From positions 77,836 through 141,835 of the forward strand of contig CAYSUS010000003.1 of assembly GCA_964434165.1 (NCBI GenBank): a DNA stretch of 64,000 bases. The letters run 5' to 3'. Source of the stretch: CAYSUS01 sp964434165 (GTDB lineage Bacteria > Planctomycetota > Planctomycetia > Pirellulales > Thermoguttaceae). The notes below the pieces were generated by a model. The model was given only the letters and a program-made list of their open reading frames with translations, did no database searches and had not been told where the DNA came from. The position numbers were made by a program, and so were the translations under genes. Shown piece by piece: positions 55,054 through 63,829 of this stretch. Position 1 is the stretch's first letter, and each line of letters opens with the position of its first letter.

Positions 55054-56496
55054 TCAATCGCCGGCCGCCCGCCGCACAAGCCGGATCACGATCGACCGGC
55101 GGAACTCGGGGAGGCGCACGCGGTCCCCTGCCAGTTCGGCCTCGGTCCAGCGGTCGGTCCACGGGTCGTAAACGCGAGCCGCCCCCCCTGGCTGCCACTG
55201 TTCCGGCAGCTCGATCGCCACCTCGGCCCCACGGATCGCCTCCGGCTGCTTGCGTTGAGCCAGTTCGCTCTGCCAGGTGTTCTGCTTGTCGCGGCACCAG
55301 GCGAGGATCGTATGCCTGCCGATCAGGGTGTAAACCCGCAGTCGCGGGTGCTCCACGGCGCCGGGCTGGAACCGTTCGGCAGGCGGGTCGATCCCCTCGA
55401 CCGCCTCGGCGAACCGCGCGAACTGCCACCAGAGGTCGTTCTCATCGACGTACACGTTCCAGTGCCAGCAGTGTCCCGGCCCGGCCGCGCCGGCGAAGAA
55501 GGGGGCGAACAGCACGTCGTGAAGGATGATCCCCTGCTTGTCCCTGGCGTAGAGCTTGAAGGGCCCGGTGTGGCTCGGCTCCACGGCCCCGCTCTCGGCC
55601 AGCAGGATCGGCTTGTTCACCCCGAAGGCGCGGATCTCGGCCACGGCGTCCGCCGCCGCCACATCGACCGGGCCACGGCAGACCTCGAGCCTGGCCCCCA
55701 GGTCCAGGTAGCGATGGACCTGGAGGAAGTCGTTGCTCGCGATCCGGCACAGACGGCGGTAGCGGTCGCGCTGCACCGGGTGGTCGAAGCTCCCCAGGCT
55801 CTGCACGGCCATGTTTCTGGGGAACAGTCGGTGCAGTTCGGGCAGCATCACCTCGGTCCAGGCCGCCCAATCGCCCCCGGTGATGCAGTTCATCTCGTTC
55901 CAGAGCTCCCAGGCAAACACCTCGGGCCGGTCGCCGTAGCGTGCGGCGAACCAGCGGAGCTTCTTCTTGTAGTGCTCGCGGCACGCCGGGCTATCGAAGA
56001 AGTCGGCCGTGCTCTCGGCCGGGCCGCCGTGGGCCTTCCGGTGCAGCGGCCGGGCGGCCCACCGCTGGCGGCCCTCGCCCGTATGACGGAAATGCTCCAG
56101 GCACATCTTTACGCGGATGCGCCGCTTGCGCGCGATCTCGAGCAGCCCGTCGATCCGCTTCGCCTTCTCCTCGTCGAACTGGCCGCTCTTCTCATGCTCG
56201 ACCTCGAAGAACGGGGTGCTCAGCCACACGCGGATGAAGTTGCCCCGGTGGCGGCTGAGCTTCTCCATCCACCGCTCCATGCCCTCCAGCCCGTCGCCCG
56301 GCGGCCCGACCATGTTCAGGCCGACGGGCAGATAGGGCGTGCCGTCGGTGAGCTCGAAGTACCGCGGATCCCGCGGGCTGACGCGGACGAAGGTCTCCAC
56401 GTTTCCCGGCGCGGACGTTTCTCTTGCCGGCGCCGCGTGGGCGAGCCCGAGGGCCGCCGCCGCAACCAGCGTCGCCCAGGTGTTTCTTCTGGCCAT
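55054..56496 (-). CDS. GH5-like exported glycoside hydrolase
   Basis: A 480-residue protein with a signal peptide (TLVAAAALGLAHAAPA). A TIM-barrel starts at about residue 45 with YLPVGLNMVGPPGDG, and the two expected catalytic glutamates are Glu in AWELWNEMN and Glu in PILLAESGAVE. The NEMN motif is that of clan GH-A (cellulase/mannanase-type). The last ~100 residues (~385-480) look like a beta-sandwich. It most likely cleaves beta-glycosides in the periplasm or outside the cell; the specificity cannot be told. It belongs to the carbohydrate neighbourhood with DUF1080 proteins. Confidence 0.82.
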   Translation of the reverse strand: MARRNTWATLVAAAALGLAHAAPARETSAPGNVETFVRVSPRDPRYFELTDGTPYLPVGLNMVGPPGDGLEGMERWMEKLSRHRGNFIRVWLSTPFFEVEHEKSGQFDEEKAKRIDGLLEIARKRRIRVKMCLEHFRHTGEGRQRWAARPLHRKAHGGPAESTADFFDSPACREHYKKKLRWFAARYGDRPEVFAWELWNEMNCITGGDWAAWTEVMLPELHRLFPRNMAVQSLGSFDHPVQRDRYRRLCRIASNDFLQVHRYLDLGARLEVCRGPVDVAAADAVAEIRAFGVNKPILLAESGAVEPSHTGPFKLYARDKQGIILHDVLFAPFFAGAAGPGHCWHWNVYVDENDLWWQFARFAEAVEGIDPPAERFQPGAVEHPRLRVYTLIGRHTILAWCRDKQNTWQSELAQRKQPEAIRGAEVAIELPEQWQPGGAARVYDPWTDRWTEAELAGDRVRLPEFRRSIVIRLVRRAAGD

Positions 56497-56727
56497 GGTG
56501 TGCGCCTTTGCGGAGGGAGGGTTGGTACGGGGGCTTCACCGCGGGGCGGGGATGGCGACCGAGGCGGATCGAATGGTCGCCTATGCCGCCATTCTGGATG
56601 ACCGCCTCGCGTCCGACCACCCCCGACGCGACGGAATCACCGGCGTTGAGGGGCCGACGTGCGCGGCCGGGTTTCCAGACAGGCGGCCGCGATGGGAGCC
56701 CCTCGGCCGCGTCGGGCTGGACAGGGG

Positions 56728-58041
56728 CTACGCCGCTTTGCGGCGGGAAGGAGCCGCGCTCGAAGTCGCGAGCCCGCCAAGCGTGGCAGGCTCTTCGTCC
56801 GGTTCCGACGCCGGCGAGCCGCTCTCCGCGCGGCGAAGGATCTGCGTCTTGCCGCCGCGGGCAAGGCGGTAGGTGATGCCCCGCCACGTGGTCACGCTCC
56901 CCACGCGCGACGACACGAGCACGACCAGGCTCGCGGCGCTGACCAGGGGGCCGGCCCAGATGTCGAACCACCGGGCGCGGGCCAGGCGGCGTCTCTGCTC
57001 CGGGCAATACACGCCGATCAGGCCCTGGCGCAACACGCCGCGGAGCACGTGCACGAGATAGAGCAGGACGAGCGCCGTGGCGGGAATCCAGGCCAGGGGG
57101 CTCCTCAGGGCCAGTCCCCAACACAGCATCGGCACGGCCGCGCCCAGCACGAGGTTGGCGTACACCAGCGTAAGGAAGCCGAGCCGCCACCAACTGGGCA
57201 CGTAGAAGCGTCCCAGCATGTACTGCCGGCGGAGGAAGCTGAACAGCGGGGCGAAACCGCCTTCGATCGGCGAGACCGCGACGCACGCCGGCTCGAACTC
57301 GACTCGCATCCCGTGGCGCTGAACCCGGTCGGCCACGACAAGGTCTTCGGTAAGCATGCCGTCGAGGGCATCGCGTATCTTCAGGCGCTGAAACACCTCG
57401 CGACGCATGGCCCAGGAACCCCCCCATACGAGATTCGGGCTGCGCGAACGCAGCAGCACGGCCACGTTGCTGTTGATGCTGTAGAGGGCGTTCTGGACGA
57501 AGCTCGCCCGGGTAGGGACGAACCAGCGATAGCCGGTGGCCACCCCGGCCCGGGGCGAGTCGAGGTGACTGACCAGCGCGCGCAGCCACTGGCGGCGGAC
57601 CCGGGCGTCGGAGTCGACGAAGGCCACGTAGGCGAATTGGGCCGGGACTTCGGCCGTGGCGACGCGGAGGTTGTGGACCTTCTGCCCGCAGCCCTCGGCC
57701 AGACCCGCGACCACCAGATGCGTGGTTACGCGGGGATACTCGGCCATCAACCGGCGGATGAGGGGATAGGCCGGGTCGGAGGTGCTCTCGACGACGAAGG
57801 TGACCTCGTAGTTGCCGTAGTCTTGAGTGAGAACCTGGCGGAGGTTGTCCTCCAGGTCGATGTCGTGCCCTTTGCACGGCGCATAGACCATCGCCCGGCC
57901 CAAGGGCCAGTAGCGATAGAGCTGGCAGAGCCTGTTTCGGGCGAACCGCCGGTGCTCCCAGGTCTGCAAGAGAATCAGGAGCGACTGAACGACCGCCAGA
58001 CCGGCCAACACGCCAAAGACCGTAAACCAGATCGTCTCCAT
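56728..58041 (-). CDS. GT2-family membrane glycosyltransferase (ceramide glucosyltransferase/HpnI-like)
   Basis: A 437-residue inner-membrane enzyme. One helix at residues 5-25 is followed by a GT-A domain with YAPCKGHD, the donor motif FVDSDARV, a TEDL motif and FLRRQYMLGR in place of the usual Q-x-x-R-W. Two to three hydrophobic segments (~285-375) follow, then a basic tail. The layout is that of the ceramide glucosyltransferase-like GT21/GT2 family, including hopanoid-related HpnI. The lipid acceptor cannot be told here. Between it and the next gene lies a long stretch of 175 bases. Confidence 0.83.
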   Translation of the reverse strand: METIWFTVFGVLAGLAVVQSLLILLQTWEHRRFARNRLCQLYRYWPLGRAMVYAPCKGHDIDLEDNLRQVLTQDYGNYEVTFVVESTSDPAYPLIRRLMAEYPRVTTHLVVAGLAEGCGQKVHNLRVATAEVPAQFAYVAFVDSDARVRRQWLRALVSHLDSPRAGVATGYRWFVPTRASFVQNALYSINSNVAVLLRSRSPNLVWGGSWAMRREVFQRLKIRDALDGMLTEDLVVADRVQRHGMRVEFEPACVAVSPIEGGFAPLFSFLRRQYMLGRFYVPSWWRLGFLTLVYANLVLGAAVPMLCWGLALRSPLAWIPATALVLLYLVHVLRGVLRQGLIGVYCPEQRRRLARARWFDIWAGPLVSAASLVVLVSSRVGSVTTWRGITYRLARGGKTQILRRAESGSPASEPDEEPATLGGLATSSAAPSRRKAA

Positions 58042-58216
58042 CCCCGGCCGGCCACGTCCCCAGAGAGCAAGCCAAAGCGACCGCGCAGCCTCCCCGCGCG
58101 GCGGCGGAGGATAGCCGCTATTCGGACGTCAGGTCAAGGGCAAGGCGCACGTTCCGCAAGCACCCAGGGCCACCCGCTTTTCCCAGGCGTCCGCATCTGA
58201 CGCAGGGTGGCCAGGG

Positions 58217-58561
58217 CTAAGTCCGGACTTTCTTCTCTTGGGCCCCTTTCTTGCTGCGCGCTGGGGCAGGATCCTCCGCGCCCGATATCCTGGCGAAGAA
58301 CGGCCGGGGAGGGGAATCCGATCGCGGAAAGAGCGCCCCTTCCAGCGAGTCGGGCCCTCTTGGCGACCCGTCCGGTTTGTCCGGACCCGGTGAGAGCGGA
58401 CGCCTCGGTGAAAGCAAACGCCCAAGTCCGAACGCGGCAATCATCTTATGGCTCCAGATCGCAGTTCGCCGCGTCGCAACGCGAGTCGCGGCAAACGCCA
58501 CGATTCCGGTAGCGACCGCGCCAACAACCAAACCCACGCTCCATACCGCAACGACAGACAT
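58217..58561 (-). CDS. Small single-pass membrane protein
   Basis: A 114-residue protein from the ATG at 58561, with a strong AGGAGG ribosome binding site eight bases upstream. One membrane helix (~residues 6-28, WSVGLVVGAVATGIVAFAA) is followed by a basic, Pro/Ser-rich, presumably disordered tail ending in Lys-rich KKGAQEKKVRT. No family is recognised. The upstream frame extension is Arg-rich and unlikely. It diverges from the sigma-54 activator gene. Confidence 0.6.
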   Translation of the reverse strand: MSVVAVWSVGLVVGAVATGIVAFAATRVATRRTAIWSHKMIAAFGLGRLLSPRRPLSPGPDKPDGSPRGPDSLEGALFPRSDSPPRPFFARISGAEDPAPARSKKGAQEKKVRT

Positions 58562-58949
58562 CGACGACCTCCTGCTCCCGCCATGGTGGGGGGCCCGGCG
58601 GATTGCTACCCCGGGGAGGGTGACATCCTTGCCAGTCTTCCCCGCTCGACCGGCAAGGTCGGCGGCCGCACGGTGGGGCCGCCGGGGCATCCCTGCATGG
58701 GGCCCTCAACGCGATCCCTGCCGACCGATCGCAGGTTCCCCAGCAAGCGCCCCCCTCTTAACACTAATCGTGCCACTGGATCTTGCAGGGCCGGCATGAA
58801 GCGTCGCAAAGCTCTCAAATACAAACATTTAGGAGAATCCAGGCGGCGGATCGGCGGTTCGGGGGAGTCCCTCCGAACGGGGTGTTTCATATGAGTCCTT
58901 TGTCGAAAGGGATACAATTCGTGTCGGTCCCCAGGGAGGAAGCCGGCCG
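58562..58949. other. Divergent intergenic region upstream of the sigma-54 activator
   Basis: This 388-base region separates two divergent genes. A TGGCACG element (minus strand, ~58775-58769) matches a sigma-54 -24 box but the -12 position reads GTGTT rather than TTGCA, so it is only a weak candidate. An AT-richer stretch (cctttgtcgaaagggatacaatt, ~58898-58920) may contain a sigma-70 -10 (TACAAT) for the activator. No gene was seen. Confidence 0.4.
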
Positions 58950-60551
58950 ATGGCCCTATTGGAAGGCAGCGAGAGGGTGTTTCTTCGAGCCGTCTCTCGG
59001 TTCGCCTTCTCGAATCCCCTCCTGGCAGACTCGTACGACCATCTGCACAAAGCCCTCGGCGCGGACTACGTCACGGAAGCTTTGCCGTCGACCCGCTCGG
59101 GTGACCTTCAGCAGGCCCTGGACGGCGGCCCCAATATCCGCCTGCTTGGCCAGCGGGTCCGGGACGCCGTGGATCGGATCTACTGGCGGGCCGTCGGTCG
59201 GGGCGGGGCGGAGCGCCGAAGGCCGCCGTCGCGGCAGGCTCAGGGGGACGCGGGCTTGTACGAGGACGCGGTCCTGTACTACGTCTACAGCGCGTACCGC
59301 AAACTCCTTGAGACGGCGATCCAGTTGCATCTGGATCGGCCGGAGGCCCAGCCCTCGATCGAGTTCTGGCCCAGGTTTCGGGAGGATTACCGGAGGCTTC
59401 TGGCCGTGTCGCGAGACGCTCCGCCGAGCGACGAGGACGCGGCCAGCGTGCTTGCCGGTTTCTTCCAGATTCGTCGGGCCATGCGTTACATCCCCGCCTG
59501 CATCTTCGGCGAGTCCGCCCCGACCGCCCGCCTCCGCGCCGCGGCATGGCAGTCGATCTTCACGCACGACATGCGCCGGTACCGGAACGGCCTCTATCGC
59601 CGCATGTCCGACATCACGACGCTGGTGACCGGGCCCTCCGGCAGCGGAAAGGAGCTCGTCGCCAGCGCGATCGGGTTGTCGGGCTTCATTCCGTTCGATC
59701 CACGGAAGCAGCGGTTCGAGGCCAACTTCAAGACGTCGTTCCGTGCGCTCAACGTGACCACGCTGACACCGAGCCTGGTGGAATCCGCGTTGTTCGGTCA
59801 CGTGGAGGGGGCTTTCAGCGGCGCCGTCCGCGACCAGACGGGATGGCTCGAGACGTGCCACGCAGGGGGCGCCGTGTTCCTCGACGAGTTGGGCGACCTC
59901 AATCACGTCATCCAGGCCAAGTTGCTCCGCGTCCTCGAAACCCGGGAGTTCACGCGCGTCGGCGATACCGCGGCGCGCCGGTTCCAAGGGAAGATCATCG
60001 CCGCCACGAATCGCAACCTTGCCGCCGCCATCCGCGAAGGTCGTTTCCGCGAAGACCTCTACTACCGTCTTTGCGCCGACACGATCCGCACCCCCTCGCT
60101 CCGGCAGCAGCTCGCCGATCGGCCCGAGGATCTGGACAGCCTCGTGCTCCACTTCTGCCGGCAGCTCGTTCCCGAGGACGCCGAGTCCCTCGGCCGGGAG
60201 GTCATGCAATGGATCGGCCATCACCTCGGCGACGACTACCCCTGGCCGGGCAACGTGCGTGAGGTCGGGCAATGCGTGCGAAACATCCTGGTTCGCAAGC
60301 ACTACACACCCGTGCGCCTCTGCGAAGAGGAGGGCCAGCCCGACGCCCTCGGAAGCTTCCTGGAGGCCGTCGAGCGCGGCGAGCTGCCCGTCAAGGAGTT
60401 GACCCGGCGCTACTGCACGTTCGTGTATTGCCGGACGGGCAGCCTGAAGGAGGCGGCCCGGACGCTGGGCATGTGTGCGCGGGCGGTCAAAGGCAAGGTG
60501 GACGGGCAGTTGCTGGCTCGAATCCAGTGCGCCGCGGCGCCGCGCGGGTGA
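58950..60551 (+). CDS. Sigma-54-dependent transcriptional activator with novel N-terminal region
   Basis: A 533-residue regulator. The first ~215 residues are helical and Arg/Ala-rich and resemble neither a response-regulator receiver, PAS nor GAF domain. The AAA+ domain has Walker A GPSGSGKE (228-235), GAFSGA at 287-292 (canonical GAFTGA with Thr to Ser), Walker B AVFLDELGD, and the arginine-finger region REDLYYRL. A C-terminal helix-turn-helix (~480-525) follows. It hydrolyses ATP to open sigma-54 promoters. The start follows AGGGAGG. The first region may sense a signal directly or bind a partner. No histidine kinase or obvious target promoter is adjacent. Confidence 0.88.
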   Translation: MALLEGSERVFLRAVSRFAFSNPLLADSYDHLHKALGADYVTEALPSTRSGDLQQALDGGPNIRLLGQRVRDAVDRIYWRAVGRGGAERRRPPSRQAQGDAGLYEDAVLYYVYSAYRKLLETAIQLHLDRPEAQPSIEFWPRFREDYRRLLAVSRDAPPSDEDAASVLAGFFQIRRAMRYIPACIFGESAPTARLRAAAWQSIFTHDMRRYRNGLYRRMSDITTLVTGPSGSGKELVASAIGLSGFIPFDPRKQRFEANFKTSFRALNVTTLTPSLVESALFGHVEGAFSGAVRDQTGWLETCHAGGAVFLDELGDLNHVIQAKLLRVLETREFTRVGDTAARRFQGKIIAATNRNLAAAIREGRFREDLYYRLCADTIRTPSLRQQLADRPEDLDSLVLHFCRQLVPEDAESLGREVMQWIGHHLGDDYPWPGNVREVGQCVRNILVRKHYTPVRLCEEEGQPDALGSFLEAVERGELPVKELTRRYCTFVYCRTGSLKEAARTLGMCARAVKGKVDGQLLARIQCAAAPRG

Positions 60552-60624
60552 CGCACCCAGCGGGGGCGCGACGTGCCCCGAGGAGATCGGCTCCCCCGAC
60601 GGCAGGTTCGCGCAGGCTGCGGAG

Positions 60625-62304
60625 TCACGGGCTCCCGGCTCGACCGCGCGGAACGGCGGTGGCTGGCGCCGCAAGCGCGCGGCATGGATTCGCGCCTGGC
60701 TCGGCGACCCCGGCGTGCCCCGCGAGGTCCTGGTCGATCGAGGTCGCCTCGTCCGGTGGGGCGCGAGTCCCATTCATCCCGCGGTCGCGGTTGCCGATCC
60801 GAATCGGCATCACCACGCGGCCCTGGGACTGAATGGGGCCGGCCGCGATCGCCACGACACGCAGCTCGTGGGGGCCATCGTCCAGTTCGGTCGTGTCCCA
60901 TGTGAATCGCGCGCCCGGCGCGCAAGCGTGGCGACGCCGCCCGTCAAGGAACAGCTCGAAGCGGTCGATCCGCCCTCCGCCCGGCACGACGGCCGAGGGA
61001 GTCACCACGATCCGGCCCGAGACCGTCGCCTGCGCCGCGACCCCTTCGACCGACACGCGGGGAATCCGGGCCCAGGGCCGGCAGAGCGGGTCGCCGACGA
61101 CGAGCAGTTGGAACGGTCCGAAGACCGACTGGTAGAACGCCTCGGCCAGCGTGCAGCCGCGCGCGTAGTGGACGTGGATCGTGGCCAGCGGGAACTTGTC
61201 CTGGATGGCGAACGGCTCGCAGACGGTGCCGCTGGCCCCGGCCGCGCCGTGGCGGAGCCATTCGACCAGCGGCGTCTGTCCTGCGTCGGTTGAGAGATCG
61301 CCCCCGAAGCTCGTCAGGTGCTCGCAGATCGCACCGGGAAGGATGGTGCTTTCGCTCGAGGTCCAGTCGAACTCGGCCGTGCCGATCATCGCGCCCTGAA
61401 CGTCCCTCTTTCCGCGGGGGAGTATGCCGTCCACGATCTCGGCGGCCACGCCCGCGCGCAGCAGCTCCCTGGCGGCCGGGGCGAACGCTCGCTGGCGCAC
61501 GCGGGAGCGGATGTCGCCGCTTCGCAGAAAGTAGATCGTGCCCTTCGGACGCGATCCATCGGAGGCGGCGGCCCGATCGAGATAGCGGAGGATCTCTTCC
61601 ACGGTGTTGCCCCGGCCGCCGGTGACGCCCAACACCACGCAGAGGAGATAGCTCGACCCGTGGTCCGCGATCTCGCCGTGCGGGCCGAAACGGAGACTGC
61701 CGCGGAAGCCGAGCGAGGGCGCGCCTTTCTGCTGGGGCACCGGTCGCCGCATGTATCGGTTGGTGTGCAGCCCGAGATAAGCCGGGTCGCGGTCCATGAC
61801 CCTCTGGTACAGGCAGGTCAGGCCCGTGATGGAACAGGTGGGATTCAGGATCGGGGGCCAACCGGCCAGTTCGTCCGCATCGGCCTGGCCGACATCCCGC
61901 CAGCGCACGGGCGGGCCTTGCACGGACCGTTTCGCATCGGCCCGGGCGTCGATCTCGCAGGGGAAGCCGGGGGCGTAGGCCACGCAGTCGATCTGCCCGG
62001 CGAGCCCGCGCGATTCGATGGCGGCGAGCAAAGGCCCCAGGATTCCCATGCGGAACGTGTCCACGTCCGTGGAGAGCTGGTCGGGCGCCCACTCGATCTT
62101 CAGGACGTTGCATTCAGGAATCTGCCGCAGGCGCACGTAATGGTCGGCCACGGCCCGCGACTCCTCGCTCCGTGGATTGACCACGACCAGCACGTTCTCC
62201 GGGCCGCCACCGGCCCGAGCGGGATTCGTGCAGAGACCCGCGCACACCATCACGGCTGCGACGGCCGATCGACAATACGTTGAGGAACCGAGGAACCTGG
62301 GCAT
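60625..62304 (-). CDS. TIGR03790-family exported protein
   Basis: A 559-residue protein. A signal peptide (SAVAAVMVCAGLCTNPARA) starts at the chosen ATG 62304; the reading frame is open further upstream but there it is low-complexity. The core (~35-440) matches the TIGR03790 pattern: VLVVVNPRSEESRAVADHYV, then REIDCVAY-like segments, GNTVEEILRYLDRAA, and FLRSGDIRSRVRQRAF. The last ~120 residues form an immunoglobulin-like strand set ending in an Arg/Ala/Pro-rich tail. Proteins of this family occur in planctomycetes and acidobacteria with unknown function. It converges with the sigma-54 activator. Confidence 0.72.
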   Translation of the reverse strand: MPRFLGSSTYCRSAVAAVMVCAGLCTNPARAGGGPENVLVVVNPRSEESRAVADHYVRLRQIPECNVLKIEWAPDQLSTDVDTFRMGILGPLLAAIESRGLAGQIDCVAYAPGFPCEIDARADAKRSVQGPPVRWRDVGQADADELAGWPPILNPTCSITGLTCLYQRVMDRDPAYLGLHTNRYMRRPVPQQKGAPSLGFRGSLRFGPHGEIADHGSSYLLCVVLGVTGGRGNTVEEILRYLDRAAASDGSRPKGTIYFLRSGDIRSRVRQRAFAPAARELLRAGVAAEIVDGILPRGKRDVQGAMIGTAEFDWTSSESTILPGAICEHLTSFGGDLSTDAGQTPLVEWLRHGAAGASGTVCEPFAIQDKFPLATIHVHYARGCTLAEAFYQSVFGPFQLLVVGDPLCRPWARIPRVSVEGVAAQATVSGRIVVTPSAVVPGGGRIDRFELFLDGRRRHACAPGARFTWDTTELDDGPHELRVVAIAAGPIQSQGRVVMPIRIGNRDRGMNGTRAPPDEATSIDQDLAGHAGVAEPGANPCRALAAPATAVPRGRAGSP

Positions 62305-62634
62305 GCGTAAGGGGCTGGAGGAACCCGCGGCCGGCCTGAGGCCGTCATGCGCCTTCTCCGGCCTGGTGGCGCCGGGACGATGCGGCCAGCCCTTGAGGTT
62401 ACCGGTGCCGGCCGGGAGCAGGAAACCGCCCCTGCGGGTGGGTTGCGAATGGCGCGTGCAGCGAGCATGATTGGCGATCCATGATCCGTCGGCGGAGTGG
62501 ACGCGGAAAGGAGGCGGGAGTCGCTGCCTCGACGGCCCGGTGCTTGTGGCGGACTTCTTGGCGAGAGAGAAAGCCCGCCTCGTTGATCCCACTCGTTGAA
62601 GACCCCACTTGTTGACCTCTTGGGAGAACGCGCG
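62305..62634. other. Intergenic region with ACTCGTTGA direct repeats
   Basis: 330 bases between two divergent genes. Near its right end (62580-62620) the phrases ctcgttgatccc, ctcgttgaagacccc and cttgttgacctc form three imperfect direct repeats just before the ribosome binding site (gggagaacgcgcg) of the DUF1080-type gene. They could be a binding array or drift. Confidence 0.4.
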
Positions 62635-63630
62635 ATGTTCAAGCGAACAGCCTGGTTGTGGTTGCCCGCCGCCCTGTCAGTCCTCACCACGGCGGCGTGC
62701 ACCTTTGGCAAGGGCAAGGAGATCATCGACCCGGAAGTGGCGGCCGAGGATCCGGACTTCGCCGTCCAGGGCGAGTATGCGGGCGAAGGCACCAACGCCC
62801 AGGGCAAGGCCGAGAAGGTCGGCGCCCAGGTGATCGCCCTGGGCGACGGCCAGTTCCGCGCCGTGATCTATCGCGGCGGGCTGCCGGGCGACGGCTGGAA
62901 GCGCGGCGACGAGAGCTTCGCCATGGACGGGCGGCGCGACGGGGACGCGGTCAAGCTCCAGGGCCGCAAGCTCCGCGGCCAGATCGCCGAGGGGAAGCTG
63001 AGCGTCCACTCCGAGGGCGACGCAGGCAAGATGTCCATGACCCGCGTCGAGCGGACCAGCCCCACGCTCGGAGCCAAACCGCCGGCCGGGGCCACGGTGG
63101 TGTTCGACGGCAGGAGCGAGGAGAACGTGGACGTCGCGGGACACCTCACGGAGATGGATACCCTGCTGGCGGGATTCACCACGAAGGACGAGTTCGGCGA
63201 CTGCCAGGTGCACATCGAGTTCCGACTCTCCTGGATGCCCCAGGCCCGCGGCCAGGGACGCTCCAACAGCGGCGTGTACATCCACGACTGCTACGAGCTT
63301 CAGGTGCTCGATTCGTTCGGTCTGGAGGGGAAGGACAACGAGTGCGGCGGCTTCTACAAGTTCCGTCGGCCGGACGTGAACATGTGCCTTCCGCCTCTCC
63401 AGTGGCAGACGTACGACATCGACTTCCAGGCGCCGAAGTACGAGGGCGGTAAGAGGGTGGCCAAGGCGCGGATCACGGTCCGTCACAACGGCGTGGCGAT
63501 CCACGACGACGTGGAGCTGCCCGGCGCCACCCCCGGCCGCAAGGGGGAGGGCCCGCCGCCGCGCCCGATCCACTTCCAGGGCCACGGCAACAAGGTGAAT
63601 TACCGCAACATCTGGGTGAAGGAGAAATGA
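62635..63630 (+). CDS. Exported DUF1080-type protein with N-terminal extension, copy 3
   Basis: A 331-residue protein. The N-terminus has a hydrophobic signal ending LTTAAC, so a lipoprotein is possible (lipobox LTTAAC is imperfect). Residues ~35-140 form a separate beta-rich segment; the DUF1080 module is at ~150-331: VVFDGRSEENVDVAG, then EFRLSWMPQARGQGRSNSG with VYIHDCYELQVLDSFG, and a final RPIHFQGHGNKVNYRNIWVK. It is about 120-150 residues longer than the other two copies, mainly at the N-terminus. It is near the window edge with no downstream partner in view. Confidence 0.84.
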   Translation: MFKRTAWLWLPAALSVLTTAACTFGKGKEIIDPEVAAEDPDFAVQGEYAGEGTNAQGKAEKVGAQVIALGDGQFRAVIYRGGLPGDGWKRGDESFAMDGRRDGDAVKLQGRKLRGQIAEGKLSVHSEGDAGKMSMTRVERTSPTLGAKPPAGATVVFDGRSEENVDVAGHLTEMDTLLAGFTTKDEFGDCQVHIEFRLSWMPQARGQGRSNSGVYIHDCYELQVLDSFGLEGKDNECGGFYKFRRPDVNMCLPPLQWQTYDIDFQAPKYEGGKRVAKARITVRHNGVAIHDDVELPGATPGRKGEGPPPRPIHFQGHGNKVNYRNIWVKEK

Positions 63631-63829
63631 GCCTCGCAGGGACTGCCGCCGCGCGGCCTGCGAGCTTCCCGAGACCATGGAGTGTCGGCGGGGGACGGGG
63701 CGAGACTTGCCTTGGGAACGCGTTTTGCTAAGGGCCATGTTGGCACGGCGATTGCCATCCCAGGTCAGGGCGATCGGCACGATTTCGCCCTTGCCACGCG
63801 CCGCCGCGATGTAAAATAGAGAGGACGGC

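Noticed and set aside
58755..58780. Sigma-54-like promoter (TGGCACG...) upstream of the small membrane protein on the minus strand
   Set aside because: The -24 box is good but the -12 reads GTGTT instead of TTGCA, so the essential GC is missing.
60560..60585. GGGGCGC/GTGCCCC hairpin between two convergent genes as a terminator
   Set aside because: One wobble pair, and no T-run on either strand; support too weak to annotate.
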